Counted from the stretch's first letter, positions 45,609 through 55,540 are shown. The stretch: 64,000 nt of DNA from Cubamyces lactineus (GCA_022376465.1 JACDTU010000027.1:62001-126000), one strand, 5' to 3'. Translations and numbers: made by a program. The notes: generated by a model not told the origin, from the letters alone.

Positions 45609-46023
45609 TGTTACGACGAGCCTAGATCGGTCACAGCAAGCGACGTCCTAGGGATCGGACCAGAGGTCTCCAGTAGTTCGAGTCGAGTAGAGGTTCAGAG
45701 GAATAGGCAATGGATAACCAGGTCGAGCTGAGGATCCCAAGTGGATCCTCTGGCCTTAAATACAGGAAGAGAGACATGGACACGTCAGCGCCACGTAGGC
45801 GCCACGTACCGTGAGAGTCCAGTATAACTACGTAGAGTCAGGGCTGGGAATACAGATGATGTGGCGATGACGTGGCGGAAGGTGATAGGGTAGTAATACA
45901 ACAGCCGTGTGAACTGGTGGGAAAGGGTGACGTGGCATGGGAAAGGATGACGTGGCATAACGGGGGCACGAGGAAGAGAGGAAAAGGAAACTGGGTGACC
46001 GTGACGTACTGAGCGTCGTAACA
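45609..46023 (-). repeat. Gy1 5' LTR, 415 bp
   Basis: Bounded by TGTTACGACG and CGTCGTAACA, a perfect 10-bp inverted repeat starting TG and ending CA. A TATA-like box on the sense strand at 45,755-45,762 would set transcription near 45,729. The 3' LTR is absent, so no age estimate is possible. Confidence 0.85.
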
Positions 46024-46590
46024 GGTACGTGAATATGCTTTCGTCCGCTATGATTATTTTGTACTAACTTGTCGTTCGCAGACCTCTCTTCCAACCCTCG
46101 TGCCCTTCGTCGTCTTCGCACAGCCTGCGAGTGTGCCATGCGCACTCTCTCGTCTGCGGCCCAGACCACCATCGAGATCGACTCCCGCTTTGATGGTATC
46201 GACTTCGACACTTCCCTCACTCGTGCCCATTTCGAGGAGCTCTGCCAGGATCTCTTCCACAGCACGCTCGGCCCCGTCGAGAAGGTCCTCTGCGACACTA
46301 AGATCGGCAAGGCCCACGTGCACGAGATCATCCTCGTCAGCGGGTCGACTCGCATCCCCCATATCTTCAAGCTCGTCTCCGGCTTCTTTGATGGCAAGGA
46401 GCCCGACAAGTCGGTCAACCCCGATGAGACCGTCGTGTACAGTAAGATGCGTGTGGGCGAGGACACCGTGAGCTCGCGGCTGCTCGTATCACCCCGCGCG
46501 ACGCCCTCGAGTCGTATATCACATCGCGCGACGCCCTCGGATTGCAACGCCCTCGGGTCGTACGCGTACAACATCCACGACAACTAGACG
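46024..46590 (+). pseudogene. Hsp70 gene fragment with a retained intron
   Basis: The first bases are an intron: GGTAC abuts Gy1, then GTACGTGAA, TACTAAC and TTCGCAG at 46,079. The exon that follows reads [68 protein letters not shown] and [11 protein letters not shown], the ATPase-domain part of a cytosolic Hsp70. It is open but lacks everything before and most of what follows. The intron shows a DNA-level copy, not a retrocopy. The host gene for the other half was not found on the far side of Gy1. Confidence 0.85.
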
Positions 46591-46815
46591 GACAAGATGC
46601 GTGCGTGCGAGGACACCGGGAGCGCGTGGCTGCTCGTATCACATCGCGCGACGCCCTCGGATCGCGACACCCTCGGATTGCGATGCCCTCAAGTCGTACG
46701 CGTACGACATCCACGACAACTAGACGGACAAGACTTGTGCGGGCGAGGACACTGTGAGCACGTGGCTGCTCGTATCACCTCGCGTGACGCCCTCGAGTGG
46801 TATATGTAATGTACA
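46440..46815 (+). repeat. Tandem repeats of an Hsp70 C-terminal segment
   Basis: Two to three units of about 140 bp, each with GCGAGGACAC, GCTGCTCGTATCAC and CGCGACGCCCTCG-TCGTACGCGTAC blocks. One reading gives [14 protein letters not shown], matching the Hsp70 segment usually read as LESYAYNLRN. The units follow the ATPase-domain fragment directly, skipping about 200 codons. Confidence 0.7.
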
Positions 46816-47148
46816 TCATCTCGAATGACAATGTATTTTACTCGTCTACGTCCATCTCAGGGTCTGACGGCTGCCCCCATATATTAACCTCAAATCCCAT
46901 TTTCTCCACCACAAAGTACGCTTTCCCCTCGTGCAGGTGTCTATAGTCATTCTTGAAGTCAATGCCCTCGGCAGCGTCGTCTGGCACCATGGCGACCACA
47001 CTGTGGATTGCCTTCACATCAACGACGACAAGGTCATTGTGCCCACAGTACCGGTGCATTTGGACAGTTTTGAAGGAATCTAGATAGAGGTCTTCATCGC
47101 GGGGTGCAAACTGCGCGATTATGGCCACCGGCTGTTGTACATCACCTA

Positions 47149-47698
47149 TGTTACGCTTTCGAGCGTGACTCTTAAACTATCAAGCCTTAAGACGTCAATG
47201 AATAGAGAGCTTGTATCTATTCAGCTACTAGCCCTAGCTTGTCGAAGATAAGCGCGTAGTAGTATTTGCAGTTGAAAGCGAGTTAACGAGCAACCAAAGT
47301 CGTATTTCGCGAAGAGACTGAAAGCTGAGGGTCGCTCTATGGCGTCGCCTCTTATATACATGTATACCAGCCTGTAGACGGAACGTTCTAGCGTATACAA
47401 GGACTTTCTGGTGCGTAGTAGTCAGCGCTAGTCGAACCTAGTAACACTGTGGCAGTGCTGCTGTGTACTGTGCAGAAGCGCTGTGCACTGCGCGGCAGCG
47501 ACTGTGCACTGTGCAGAAGTAACTGTGCATGGAAAGTCCTAGAGCATCCTAGATAATACGAGACTGTTCCATAGAATCCGCCATATACAATCGTAGCTGG
47601 AGTCCCAGAGCCTACCATACTTGTATCGTACAGAGTAAGTACTAGAAACCGTTACCAGTTCGTCGAGATGTCGCAATACCTATTGTACATTCGTAACA
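47149..47698 (-). repeat. Gy2 3' LTR
   Basis: 550 bp, matching the 5' LTR except for one base at 47,669, a CG-to-TG change. Confidence 0.95.
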
Positions 47699-47715
47699 TC
47701 AGCTCCCCCTCCGCT
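47699..47715 (-). promoter_or_regulatory. Gy2 polypurine tract
   Basis: On the sense strand GCGGAGGGGGAGCTGA lies directly before the 3' LTR, the expected place and composition for plus-strand priming. Confidence 0.75.
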
Positions 47716-47732
47716 GAAGGTCGTCCTCGACC

Positions 47733-49028
47733 TTAGAGGTGAACGATAGCATTGTTTCTCTCGACGACCTCAGGACGGAAGACATCCAGGGAGATCTGGA
47801 CGAGCTCCGCATCGCTACCTACTGCTCGAATGCAGTCCCATTGAGCAGTCTCTGCCGCCGACATGCCTAAAGCCTCGCGATAAGTAGTCGCGATGCGTTC
47901 AGCGTCGACCTTGAAGGCGGGGTAATTTCCACGCCGGGCGATGACATCGTCGATGAGTAGGGAGGCGGCTTGGGTGGTCCTGACTGAAGCTTCCGGCCAT
48001 CGGAGATGGTATGCGACCATGATCCGAACGTCAGAGATGCCGAAGGAACTGTTGGGGACCATGAAAATGTCGCCTCGAGAGTTGATGTATCCGAACCGAT
48101 CTTCTCCGGTTCCACGAAAGAAACCGCATCGTCCATGGGGTTCCTCGACGTGCTTGGTGATCGTAGTCGGGGGAGGAGGAGGCGGGGAAGGGGCCCTTAC
48201 TGCGACTTTCAGGGCTTCGTGGAACTCCTCTTCCGAGAGCTCGTCGATCGTGCTAAGCTCTAGTTGTTCGAGCTCAGGGAGTAAGTCGAAAGACTCGACT
48301 TCCGAATAGGAGGAGTCAGAACTTGAGGAGGATAGGGTCGGGGTCGACCCCTCAACTGAAGTCGGACCCCATTTGATGGCTTCCTCCTCAGGATCAGGAG
48401 TGGAAACCTTCCAAGGGTCAGTCGAGGGAATGGACCATCCACCATCCGAGCGTACCTCGTCCTCGTCTTCTTCCTCATCCGAAGAATCGACCTCGATAGC
48501 TTGCGGGTAGTCATCGAGGCGTTGCGGCCAAAAGACATGCCCCCAACTATGCGTACCGTGTTGGTTACGCAGGGGCATCAGGTCCGAGAGTGCTCCCGCG
48601 ACCTGAGGGTTAGCGAGCATAGAAATTACTTTCTCTGCCGCTTGAACCACTGCCTGATAGGCCTCGCTCGCAACTTGAACTACCTTCTTCTTCTCGGACT
48701 TGGGCGCCGACGTTCTCTGGTTGTGTTTGATGAGAACAGAGTAAGAGGGGGCGGCCCTGGCGAGAGCGCGGTAGACGTCGATGAGGTCCTTGACCTCAGG
48801 AAGATGGGCAATACGGGCCTCGACATGGCTGTAGAGGTCGGGGTGCACGATGACCCAGCCGACACGATCGGCGAGGGTGCCCTCGTCGTTGCACGAGACG
48901 GTGTGTCGGGGAAGATGGTTGTAGAAAACAGTGCGCCGTGCCCTAATGAAGTTGGGGGGACGGGGAATGTTGCGACGAGTCGCCTCAGAGAAACGACGAC
49001 CAGTAAGACGAGTGTTGGTGTAGACCAT
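47733..49028 (-). CDS. Gy2 ORF4, unknown protein after pol
   Basis: 431 codons from ATG 49,028 (MVYTNTRLTGRRFSEATRRN), starting 68 bp after the pol stop and ending just before the polypurine tract, the place where envelope genes sit in some gypsy elements. It has no signal peptide and no membrane segment, so envelope is unlikely. Residues about 155-245 are very acidic and Ser-rich. Part of the C-terminal region (CGFFRGTGEDRFGYINSRGD) looks folded. No family recognised. How it is translated is unclear; splicing or a separate RNA would be needed. Confidence 0.75.
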   Translation of the reverse strand: MVYTNTRLTGRRFSEATRRNIPRPPNFIRARRTVFYNHLPRHTVSCNDEGTLADRVGWVIVHPDLYSHVEARIAHLPEVKDLIDVYRALARAAPSYSVLIKHNQRTSAPKSEKKKVVQVASEAYQAVVQAAEKVISMLANPQVAGALSDLMPLRNQHGTHSWGHVFWPQRLDDYPQAIEVDSSDEEEDEDEVRSDGGWSIPSTDPWKVSTPDPEEEAIKWGPTSVEGSTPTLSSSSSDSSYSEVESFDLLPELEQLELSTIDELSEEEFHEALKVAVRAPSPPPPPPTTITKHVEEPHGRCGFFRGTGEDRFGYINSRGDIFMVPNSSFGISDVRIMVAYHLRWPEASVRTTQAASLLIDDVIARRGNYPAFKVDAERIATTYREALGMSAAETAQWDCIRAVGSDAELVQISLDVFRPEVVERNNAIVHL

Positions 49029-49095
49029 AGTGAATAGAGGAGAAATTTGTTCAGAAAATTCGAAGAGATATTGGGTGAGGAGTGGGTTGAGTCCT

Positions 49096-52000
49096 TCACG
49101 ACAACTTGTGCCTCTTCTTATAGTTGCGCAAGATCGACTGCGCGTTCTTGAGATGTCTTTCTGGTTCCCAAGAATTTTCCGATGCGGGCCAGCCCTTCCA
49201 AGCCACTAGATACTGCTTTTGGGTACCTCTAGTGCGGTGGCTCAGAATTGCTTCTACCTCCCATTCCTCTCCTTCAGTTGATTCAGGAGTGGGAATCGGT
49301 GGAGGTCGGACATAGTCTGGTCCGTGCTCCTTAGTTGTGTGGTACGGGGTAAGTAGCGCTGCGTGGAAGACGGGGTGTATCTTCCATTTCTCCGGAAGCT
49401 TTAACTTAAATGTAACCGGTCCCAAGACCTTGACGATGGTGAACGGTCCCACTCGTTTTGGAATCAACTTCCTGGAGACATATGGAAGCCTGAGGTTCTT
49501 TGTATCGAGAAGAACCTTGTCTCCGAGCTTCAGCGGAACTTGCGCAGCAGGGAGCCTTCTTGACATAGCTGCGGCGGCCTGCGCATGCGCCGCTATTGTA
49601 TTCTCCCTGGCTTCCTGAAGACTTTGAAGCCTCTGCTCCGTACTTGGATGCTTTGGGGTGGTTCGGACTGTCCCAACGGCCTCTGGCTGAAACCCGTAGA
49701 GTAGCTCGAACGGGGATTTTCCCGTGACAGAGTGTGTCCGCTGATTGTGCGCGAATTCGAATTGAGGCAGCAGTTTGGCCCAGTTCTCCGGATTGTTAGC
49801 ACAGTAGAGCCGAAGTGCTAAGTCGAGTTCTTGATTTACTCGCTCCGTTTCCCCATCTGTCTGAGGATGGTAGGCCGTGCTGAGTGCCGTTTCAATTCCG
49901 AGGCTATTGTGTAGTTCTTTGAATGCCTTGGATATGAATTGCGGCCCCCGATCCGAGATGACCTTCGCAGGTAGTCCGAATCTGCGATACACATCCCTTT
50001 GCAGAATATCCATGGCTCCTTCTGCCGTAATATTCTTGGTGCAAGGGGAAAATACCGCTGCTTTGGATACATCATGGTCGACTACCACTTGGACGGCATT
50101 AAAACCATCCGATTCTGGTAGATCGGTGATATAATCCATGGTAATTGTCCGGAAAGGCCTAGTATCCCCACTGTGTTGAATGGGAATTAAGCCTGGTTTA
50201 ATGGGATGCGTATTGACCTTGCTTGTTTGGCAAGCGGCGCAACCTTTGACATATTGCGCGATGAATTTCCGCATGCCTGGCCACATATATTCCCGTTTAA
50301 CCAGATCATAGGTTTTCTGGACTCCTGGGTGTCCCATAATCGGTGCGTCGTGATGCATCTTGACTATATCACGATACAATTGATTATCTGGTGGAACGTA
50401 TACTCTGTTCTTGTACAGGAGTATTCCGTCGTCGTCGGACCAATCTTCTGGTTTGCCGAACTCTGGGCGTTTGGTAGCCTTTCCTTTTAGAGTAATGTAC
50501 TCTACTACCGAGTTGTCCCGTAGCTTGCTATCACGGATGCGCTCTTGTAGCTCAACGTTGACAGCTTTGGCAAAAAGTTCTGGTCCTAGTAATACGACGT
50601 CCTTGTTGTCATTTTCCCCCCCGTCATGCCCTGATCTCCGAGAAAGGGCGTCTGCTTGAGTGAGGGATTTTCCGGGCTGGTGCTTGATTACGATGTTGAA
50701 CTCCGAGAGGAATAAATGCCATCGCGCCTGTCTGCGATTTAACTTCTGCGCCGTACGGAAGTAGGTCAGATTTTTGTGATCTGATAGGATTTCTGTAGGG
50801 TGTGGGGAACCCTGCAAAAAATGTCGCCATGCTTCGAGAGCTCGAACAATGGCTAACAATTCTCTATCATAAATCTGATAGTTCCGTTCCGCAGGAGTAA
50901 AGGACTTGGACAAATAGGCACAAGGATGCCATAGTCCGTCCTCTCCTTGCTGTCGTAGTACAGCACCTGTTGCGACCTTAGAAGCATCGCACTCAATCTG
51001 AAATGGTTTCTCCGGATCCGGGATTTGTAGGATCGGTTCTTCAGTAAACCGCTTCTTGAGTGTATTGAATGCTTTCTGACAATCAGAGGTCCACAGAAAA
51101 GGCTGGTCCTTCTTGGTCAATTCCGTGAGGGGTCGGACTATCTTTGAATAATCCCGAATGAACCGTCGGTAGAAATTACCGAACCCTAGGAATGCCTGAA
51201 CCTGCTTGACTGTTTTCGGTGGTTCCCACTCGATAATTGCCTTGAGCTTTACTGGATCCATAGCGACTACCCCTGGCCGGATTATTGATCCTAGAAATTC
51301 GACTTCTTGTCTGTCGAATTCGCATTTTTCCGCCTTGAGGAATAGATCACTGTCTTGAAGTCGCTGTAAAGCTCTTCGCGTGCGTTTGTGATGGTCCTCG
51401 ACATTGTCTGAGAATATCAGGATGTCGTCCATGTAAATGACCATCCATCCTTCCTGAAGCATGTCCCAGAAGAGATCGTTCATCATGTTCTGGAATGTGG
51501 CCGGTGCGTTGCACAAACCAAAAAACATGACTGTCGGTTCGAACAATCCGCTGGGTGTTATAAACGCAGCTTTCCACTCATCACCCTCTTTGATGCGAAC
51601 ATTATTGTACCCTGCTCGCACGTCGAGCTTGGTGAATATTGTGGCCCCTTTCAGCCGGTCAATGATGTCGCTGATGAGCGGCAAGGGATATGCGTTTTTG
51701 ATAGTCCCCTCGTTAAGAGCCCTGTAGTCTTGAACAGGTCGAAGACTCCCATCCTTCTTGGTGACAAAGAAAAATGGCGAGGCTAGTGGAGACTTGGATT
51801 TTCGAATGTAGCCCTTCTCGAGGTTCTCCGCAATGAATTTGTCGAGTTCTATACGTTCCGTATAGGTCAGAGGGTAGATTTTCCTCCAAGACCCCTTGGT
51901 ATGATGGTCGAAGTCCTTCTTGAATTCGATAGCATGGTCCCATGGTCTCGAGGGCGGAAATCTACTTGCTGCCTTTTTCTCAAAGACCTGTCGATAGTCC

Positions 52001-52745
52001 TTTACAAAATCAGGTAGGATTTCGTCCAAGGTCTTCTCCTTCTGGTCTTTCTTCGCTGCTATAGCGATCTCCGTAGACTTATTAATCTTTCGGATTTTCT
52101 TCTTGCGGTACCATAGCTCGATGGCCCTCGAAGGATTAAATGTAAGCCTTTCGGAGTCTGGGTCTGCATCGTCCTCGTCCGGTATAGCACGTACGAACGA
52201 TACGACCAGATCTTGATTTAGAGGTTTTACTGGGAAATTCCACAGCATCCCTTCGGGTGGGTCGTGCTCGCATTGGTATTTATGGATCTGCTGCTGCTTC
52301 TTGATAATATCCGACTTGAAAGTAATGCGTCCACTTTCCCAGTCGATATTAGGATTGTACTTGCGGATCCATGGCATGCCGAATAAGACATCGTCCCGCC
52401 CAATGTCGGCCACATACCAATTTGTTGGGAGCTTCTTCCCGTGTAGATTAAATGTCCCCTCCACCCGATGGGTAATGGTTCCCATGCTATTAACGCTATC
52501 GTCCGCGTTCCGGAAAGTCAGAGTCTTCGGTAGTCTGACTGTCGGAAGATTGTACTTGTCCACAATCTTTTTATTGACGATCACGGCATCCGCACCAGTG
52601 TCGATGAGCCCCTTGATTTCGACGGCTTTGTCCTGAACCTGCATGTAACCGGGTATCAGCAGAGCACTGCGTCTCCGCTCTGTATTGGTTACAATAGTTA
52701 CATGCAGTTCCTTGGGCAAGTCAGGCGTCGAGTCTGCTTGCCTGC
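49096..52745 (-). CDS. Gy2 pol polyprotein with chromodomain
   Basis: About 1,215 codons in the -1 frame relative to gag, with no ATG of its own at the start. Counting from PKELHVTIV: protease LIDTGADAVIV (about 38-48); reverse transcriptase (about 300-520) with VRAGYNNVRIKEGDEWKAAF and catalytic YMDD at about 429-432; RNase H with Asp in IECDASKVATGAVL (about 577); integrase zinc finger (HH, H, CAAC; about 789-830), catalytic Asp 862, Asp 923 and Glu 959 in YHPQTDGETERVNQ; GPY/F-like module (LIPKRVGPFTIVK, about 1,085); chromodomain about 1,152-1,200 with YLVAWKGWPASENSWEPE. All key residues are present. A chromodomain is known to guide such elements to heterochromatin. Confidence 0.95.
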
Positions 52746-54620
52746 CTAAAAACCCGTCTCAAAATCTGTAGCCCTGAGTGCGTTAATAGAAATATTGTCC
52801 TCTTCGTCCTCTTCGTCCTCTTCGTCTGAGATCTCCTCAGACTCGTCCTCTAAGTCCTCGTCGGTAACCTGTCGTACCTTCCGACTGACGGGTTTGCCGG
52901 GCTTCTTAGGTTTAGAAGGACAGTCTCTGGAAATATGTCCCGGCTTCCTGCACCGGAAACATAGTCCCTTGTCTTGTAGCTCCTGTCTCTCCTTGACAGA
53001 GAGCTTGTTAATATCGAGCGAGTCGTCCTCGATATTAACCGTCTTGACATTCTTCCTAGTCTTCGAGGTTTTGGCCTTGCGTCCTCTACGATTAGCCAAA
53101 ATCTTCTCCGTAAGGTGATAGCTATGGTCGATCTCCTTAGTCCTAGTCATCCACTCTTCAATGGTCGTCGGCGGAGGGTACGACATGGATATCTTCTTAA
53201 GTAAATATTCTGGAAGCGCATTTCTGTACAGGGCCAGTTGCGCTGCTGGGTCCAGAATTTTTCCCTTGAGAGCTAGATCCATGAACCTCGCATTGAACTC
53301 ATCAACTGAAGAGTAGTCCTTGAGCTGTATTGTCGTGAGATTAACCATAGAGTCGTCCACCTCGTCTACTGGGGCAAATGCGAGCAGGAAATTCCTCTTG
53401 AAGACCGGCCAAGAGTCAAATCCTCGATAGACTCCCGGTCTAATTTCCTCTTCAGCTCGCTGAATTGTGATGTCCTTCCAGTAGTTTATATTGTCCCCTT
53501 CCATGAAGGACAGGGCCGTCGCCACCTTCGTGTAATCATTAACGAAGTCGTGGGGTCGCGCCGTGAACAACAGGAACAGTTGATTGAGGAAGGACCTGGT
53601 TTTGTCTCGGTCTCCGTTGAAGACCTCAGGGTCCTTGATCTTGCCCTTTCCGTGTCCTTGCGGCGCATTTCCTGGAGCTTCTTGCGGTTCCGGGTCTGGG
53701 TCTGGTCCTGGTGGTCCTCCTCCTGGGGAGTAGGGATCTGAAGGCTCAGGGTCAGGCCGACCTCCGGGCCTACCTGGTCCGCCTCCTCCTCCACCTCCAG
53801 AAGGATTGATAACTCCTCCAGAAATTGCCGTTGCCCGAGGGGCTGGTCCACTTGATAAAGACCCGTATCTTTCTCCTTCTGAGCCTTGCCCTTGCGGAGT
53901 GAACGCATATCTATGGGCTCCAGAAATGGACTCTCCTGTCGCTGTTCCCGACATGTACGATGGTACTGATTTTCGTACAAATTCTGGGGTTGCGCTGCGA
54001 CCAGTATACTCCAATTCAGATTTAGTCTCCTCGACCTCTGTCTGAATATGCTCTTCTCTCGGTTCAGGTGTTTCTGCCTCTACCCGAGTGTCTTCTGTTT
54101 TCGGTGCAGGTACTACGACCTTAATCCGAATAGTTTCCTCGATTTTCGGTTCAGGTGCTTCGACCGTCGTCCGAAAAGTCTCGTCCTCCTTGTCCGAGTC
54201 CTCTACCTTAGGCGGTTCGGTCTCCTTTCCTTTCTCCTTGAAGGATGGACCTGATTCCTTAGGTGATTCGGATTCTTGAGGTTTTGGGGTTCCTACTCTT
54301 GAAGTCGGAAACGATCCTGACACAACTCTCGGACTATTAATCCGACCAGTAGCTTTTCCAGCAAGTAGTGGCTTCTTGACTAACGCGGGTTGTCGTCCGT
54401 GGGTGTTAGTAATATCCCGCTCTTGTGAAGAGTGTGTTAGGATTAAAGCCGATGTGTGCTTGACGTTTGGAACCTCCTTAGTGTTGTACCGAAGTGGACA
54501 CCTTTCGTTGGTGCAAAAATTCCACTTGTCTACGCTTTCTCGATAGTATACGTCCCGAGCTTTGTCGGAGTTGTAGAGATGATATAACCTTGAACAACTA
54601 TATGGTTCAGCTGAACTCAT
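52746..54620 (-). CDS. Gy2 gag
   Basis: 624 codons from ATG 54,620 (MSSAEPYSCSRLYHLYNSDK). A long Glu/Pro/Ser-rich N-terminal half and a Gly/Pro-rich hinge (GGGGGGPGRPGGRPDPEP) precede the capsid-like domain from about residue 330: TRSFLNQLFLLFTARPHDFV, DSWPVFKRNFLLAFAPVDEV and YSSVDEFNARFMDLALKGKI. One CCHC knuckle (CFRCRKPGHISRDCP) follows, then an acidic tail. The ATG overlaps the ORF1 stop (ATGA). Confidence 0.92.
   Translation of the reverse strand: MSSAEPYSCSRLYHLYNSDKARDVYYRESVDKWNFCTNERCPLRYNTKEVPNVKHTSALILTHSSQERDITNTHGRQPALVKKPLLAGKATGRINSPRVVSGSFPTSRVGTPKPQESESPKESGPSFKEKGKETEPPKVEDSDKEDETFRTTVEAPEPKIEETIRIKVVVPAPKTEDTRVEAETPEPREEHIQTEVEETKSELEYTGRSATPEFVRKSVPSYMSGTATGESISGAHRYAFTPQGQGSEGERYGSLSSGPAPRATAISGGVINPSGGGGGGGPGRPGGRPDPEPSDPYSPGGGPPGPDPDPEPQEAPGNAPQGHGKGKIKDPEVFNGDRDKTRSFLNQLFLLFTARPHDFVNDYTKVATALSFMEGDNINYWKDITIQRAEEEIRPGVYRGFDSWPVFKRNFLLAFAPVDEVDDSMVNLTTIQLKDYSSVDEFNARFMDLALKGKILDPAAQLALYRNALPEYLLKKISMSYPPPTTIEEWMTRTKEIDHSYHLTEKILANRRGRKAKTSKTRKNVKTVNIEDDSLDINKLSVKERQELQDKGLCFRCRKPGHISRDCPSKPKKPGKPVSRKVRQVTDEDLEDESEEISDEEDEEDEEDNISINALRATDFETGF
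52749..52755 (-). promoter_or_regulatory. Candidate -1 ribosomal frameshift site, Gy2 gag-pol
   Basis: Minus strand: G GGT TTT TAG in the gag frame, the heptamer GGGTTTT with the gag stop (52,746-52,748) as the next codon. A -1 slip reads GGG TTT TTA GGC and continues as pol (GRQADSTPDLPKEL). The other alternative frame meets a TGA within 14 codons, so only -1 works. Confidence 0.75.
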
Positions 54621-55540
54621 ACACGTTGTGCTTGTCGTAGGAAAGCCTGATGTAGTTCCCTAGCTCGGAGGCAACTACGAAATTTCCTAAGATTTTCTTC
54701 GAGGTCTATATCTGCGTAGTTCTCCGGATTGAGGACGTTTGCTCGCAGGTAGTCAATCTGGTTCTGAAGATATCCCGCAAAGTTCCGTACCCTCGTTGGA
54801 GGTGTAACAGCTTGTCTTGGAATAAATTCGAGTGTCTGGATGACCTGAGTTATGTATCGATGGGCTCGTTCGAGAGTCGCGTGATATCTCCTCGTGAAGT
54901 CTTCCTGTCCTAGTACTTCCAAGTTATCTGCTATAACTCGAAGTGTATCGATCGCGTGCACCGGAAGCTGTGTTCTCCGATAGAATATCCCTGCCGTTGA
55001 GGATGCTTCTTCAACACTAGTTTCTGGAGTCGATCGATCCGAACTATCCGTTCCTGGACTCGCTCGGGTTGGAATGGGTACGCCTATTGCTACTCCTGAT
55101 TCCGCCTGAATGGCCAGAGAATTCCTATATTCTCTCCACTCGTCTGTTCTCTGAAACGCGGGTTCTTGTTCCGATACTCGAGTGCTCCGACCCGACGATG
55201 TCGAACTGGTACTTTCTACGTAAGGGATTGTCGAGCTAAAACCTCTTATCAAGGGGAATGGGGATCCTCCTGGCGATCTTGGGAGAGCAACTATATTCTC
55301 CGGGATCGCGAGTGGTGGTAAGCTCGGCAGTGTTTTGTTCCTTCCGCCTAGTACCCTGGGTGATTGTCGCAATGGGGGTTGTGTAGTTCCCTCCGTATTG
55401 ACTATCGTCTCTCTGTACGTTACGAGCAAGAGAGAGTTCTGATGCGTTTCGTAGTCGTTGTCTTCCGACGTAGGCCTCTGCACTTTTAACAAGTGGAGGG
55501 TTAAAGCTTTCAGTCTAATGTTACGCTTTCGAGCGTGACT
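54617..55540 (-). CDS. Gy2 ORF1: open frame without any ATG
   Basis: The frame is open from a TAG in the U5 part of the LTR (about 55,550) to TGA at 54,617-54,619, over 300 codons, with no methionine codon at all. It ends in ATGA, whose ATG starts gag. The sequence is Ser/Thr/Arg-rich at first (SSTSSGRSTRVSEQEPAF) and then clearly folded-looking and helical: DTLRVIADNLEVLGQEDFTR, RYHATLERAHRYITQVIQTL, IDYLRANVLNPENYADIDLE. If translated it needs a non-AUG start, or a splice from elsewhere. No family recognised. Confidence 0.6.
   Translation of the reverse strand, partial: SHARKRNIRLKALTLHLLKVQRPTSEDNDYETHQNSLLLVTYRETIVNTEGTTQPPLRQSPRVLGGRNKTLPSLPPLAIPENIVALPRSPGGSPFPLIRGFSSTIPYVESTSSTSSGRSTRVSEQEPAFQRTDEWREYRNSLAIQAESGVAIGVPIPTRASPGTDSSDRSTPETSVEEASSTAGIFYRRTQLPVHAIDTLRVIADNLEVLGQEDFTRRYHATLERAHRYITQVIQTLEFIPRQAVTPPTRVRNFAGYLQNQIDYLRANVLNPENYADIDLEENLRKFRSCLRARELHQAFLRQAQRV
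55505..55516 (-). promoter_or_regulatory. Gy2 primer binding site, probably self-priming
   Basis: Sense AGACTGAAAGCT, two bases after the 5' LTR, is the exact 12-base complement of AGCTTTCAGTCT within the LTR (55,685-55,696). That LTR stretch begins 32 bases after the TATA box TATATAAG (55,721-55,728), that is, at the expected RNA 5' end. Confidence 0.75.

Larger units (their letters stand above)
28803..46023 (-). mobile_element. Gy1: Ty3/gypsy retrotransposon, 3'-truncated and split by KDZ3
   Basis: Order on the minus strand: 5' LTR (46,023-45,609), primer site, AUG-free leader, gag, protease, reverse transcriptase, RNase H, integrase. The integrase ends abruptly after PIAYPTT near 28,803 and no 3' LTR was found. 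KDZ3 (30,007-41,972) lies inside the RNase H region, flanked by TCGAATG. The pol frame also has two TGA stops (42,933 and 29,721). Gy1 itself sits at the exon-intron junction of an Hsp70 fragment: GGTAC at 46,024-46,028 begins the intron. Confidence 0.88.

Noticed and set aside
47388..47618. Small protein of 76 residues in the Gy2 LTR (also at 55,758-55,988)
   Set aside because: It lies in U3 of both LTRs, upstream of the TATA box, and identity between LTRs explains its repetition.
47733..49028. Envelope gene of Gy2
   Set aside because: The position fits, but there is no signal peptide, membrane segment or cleavage site; listed as an unknown ORF.
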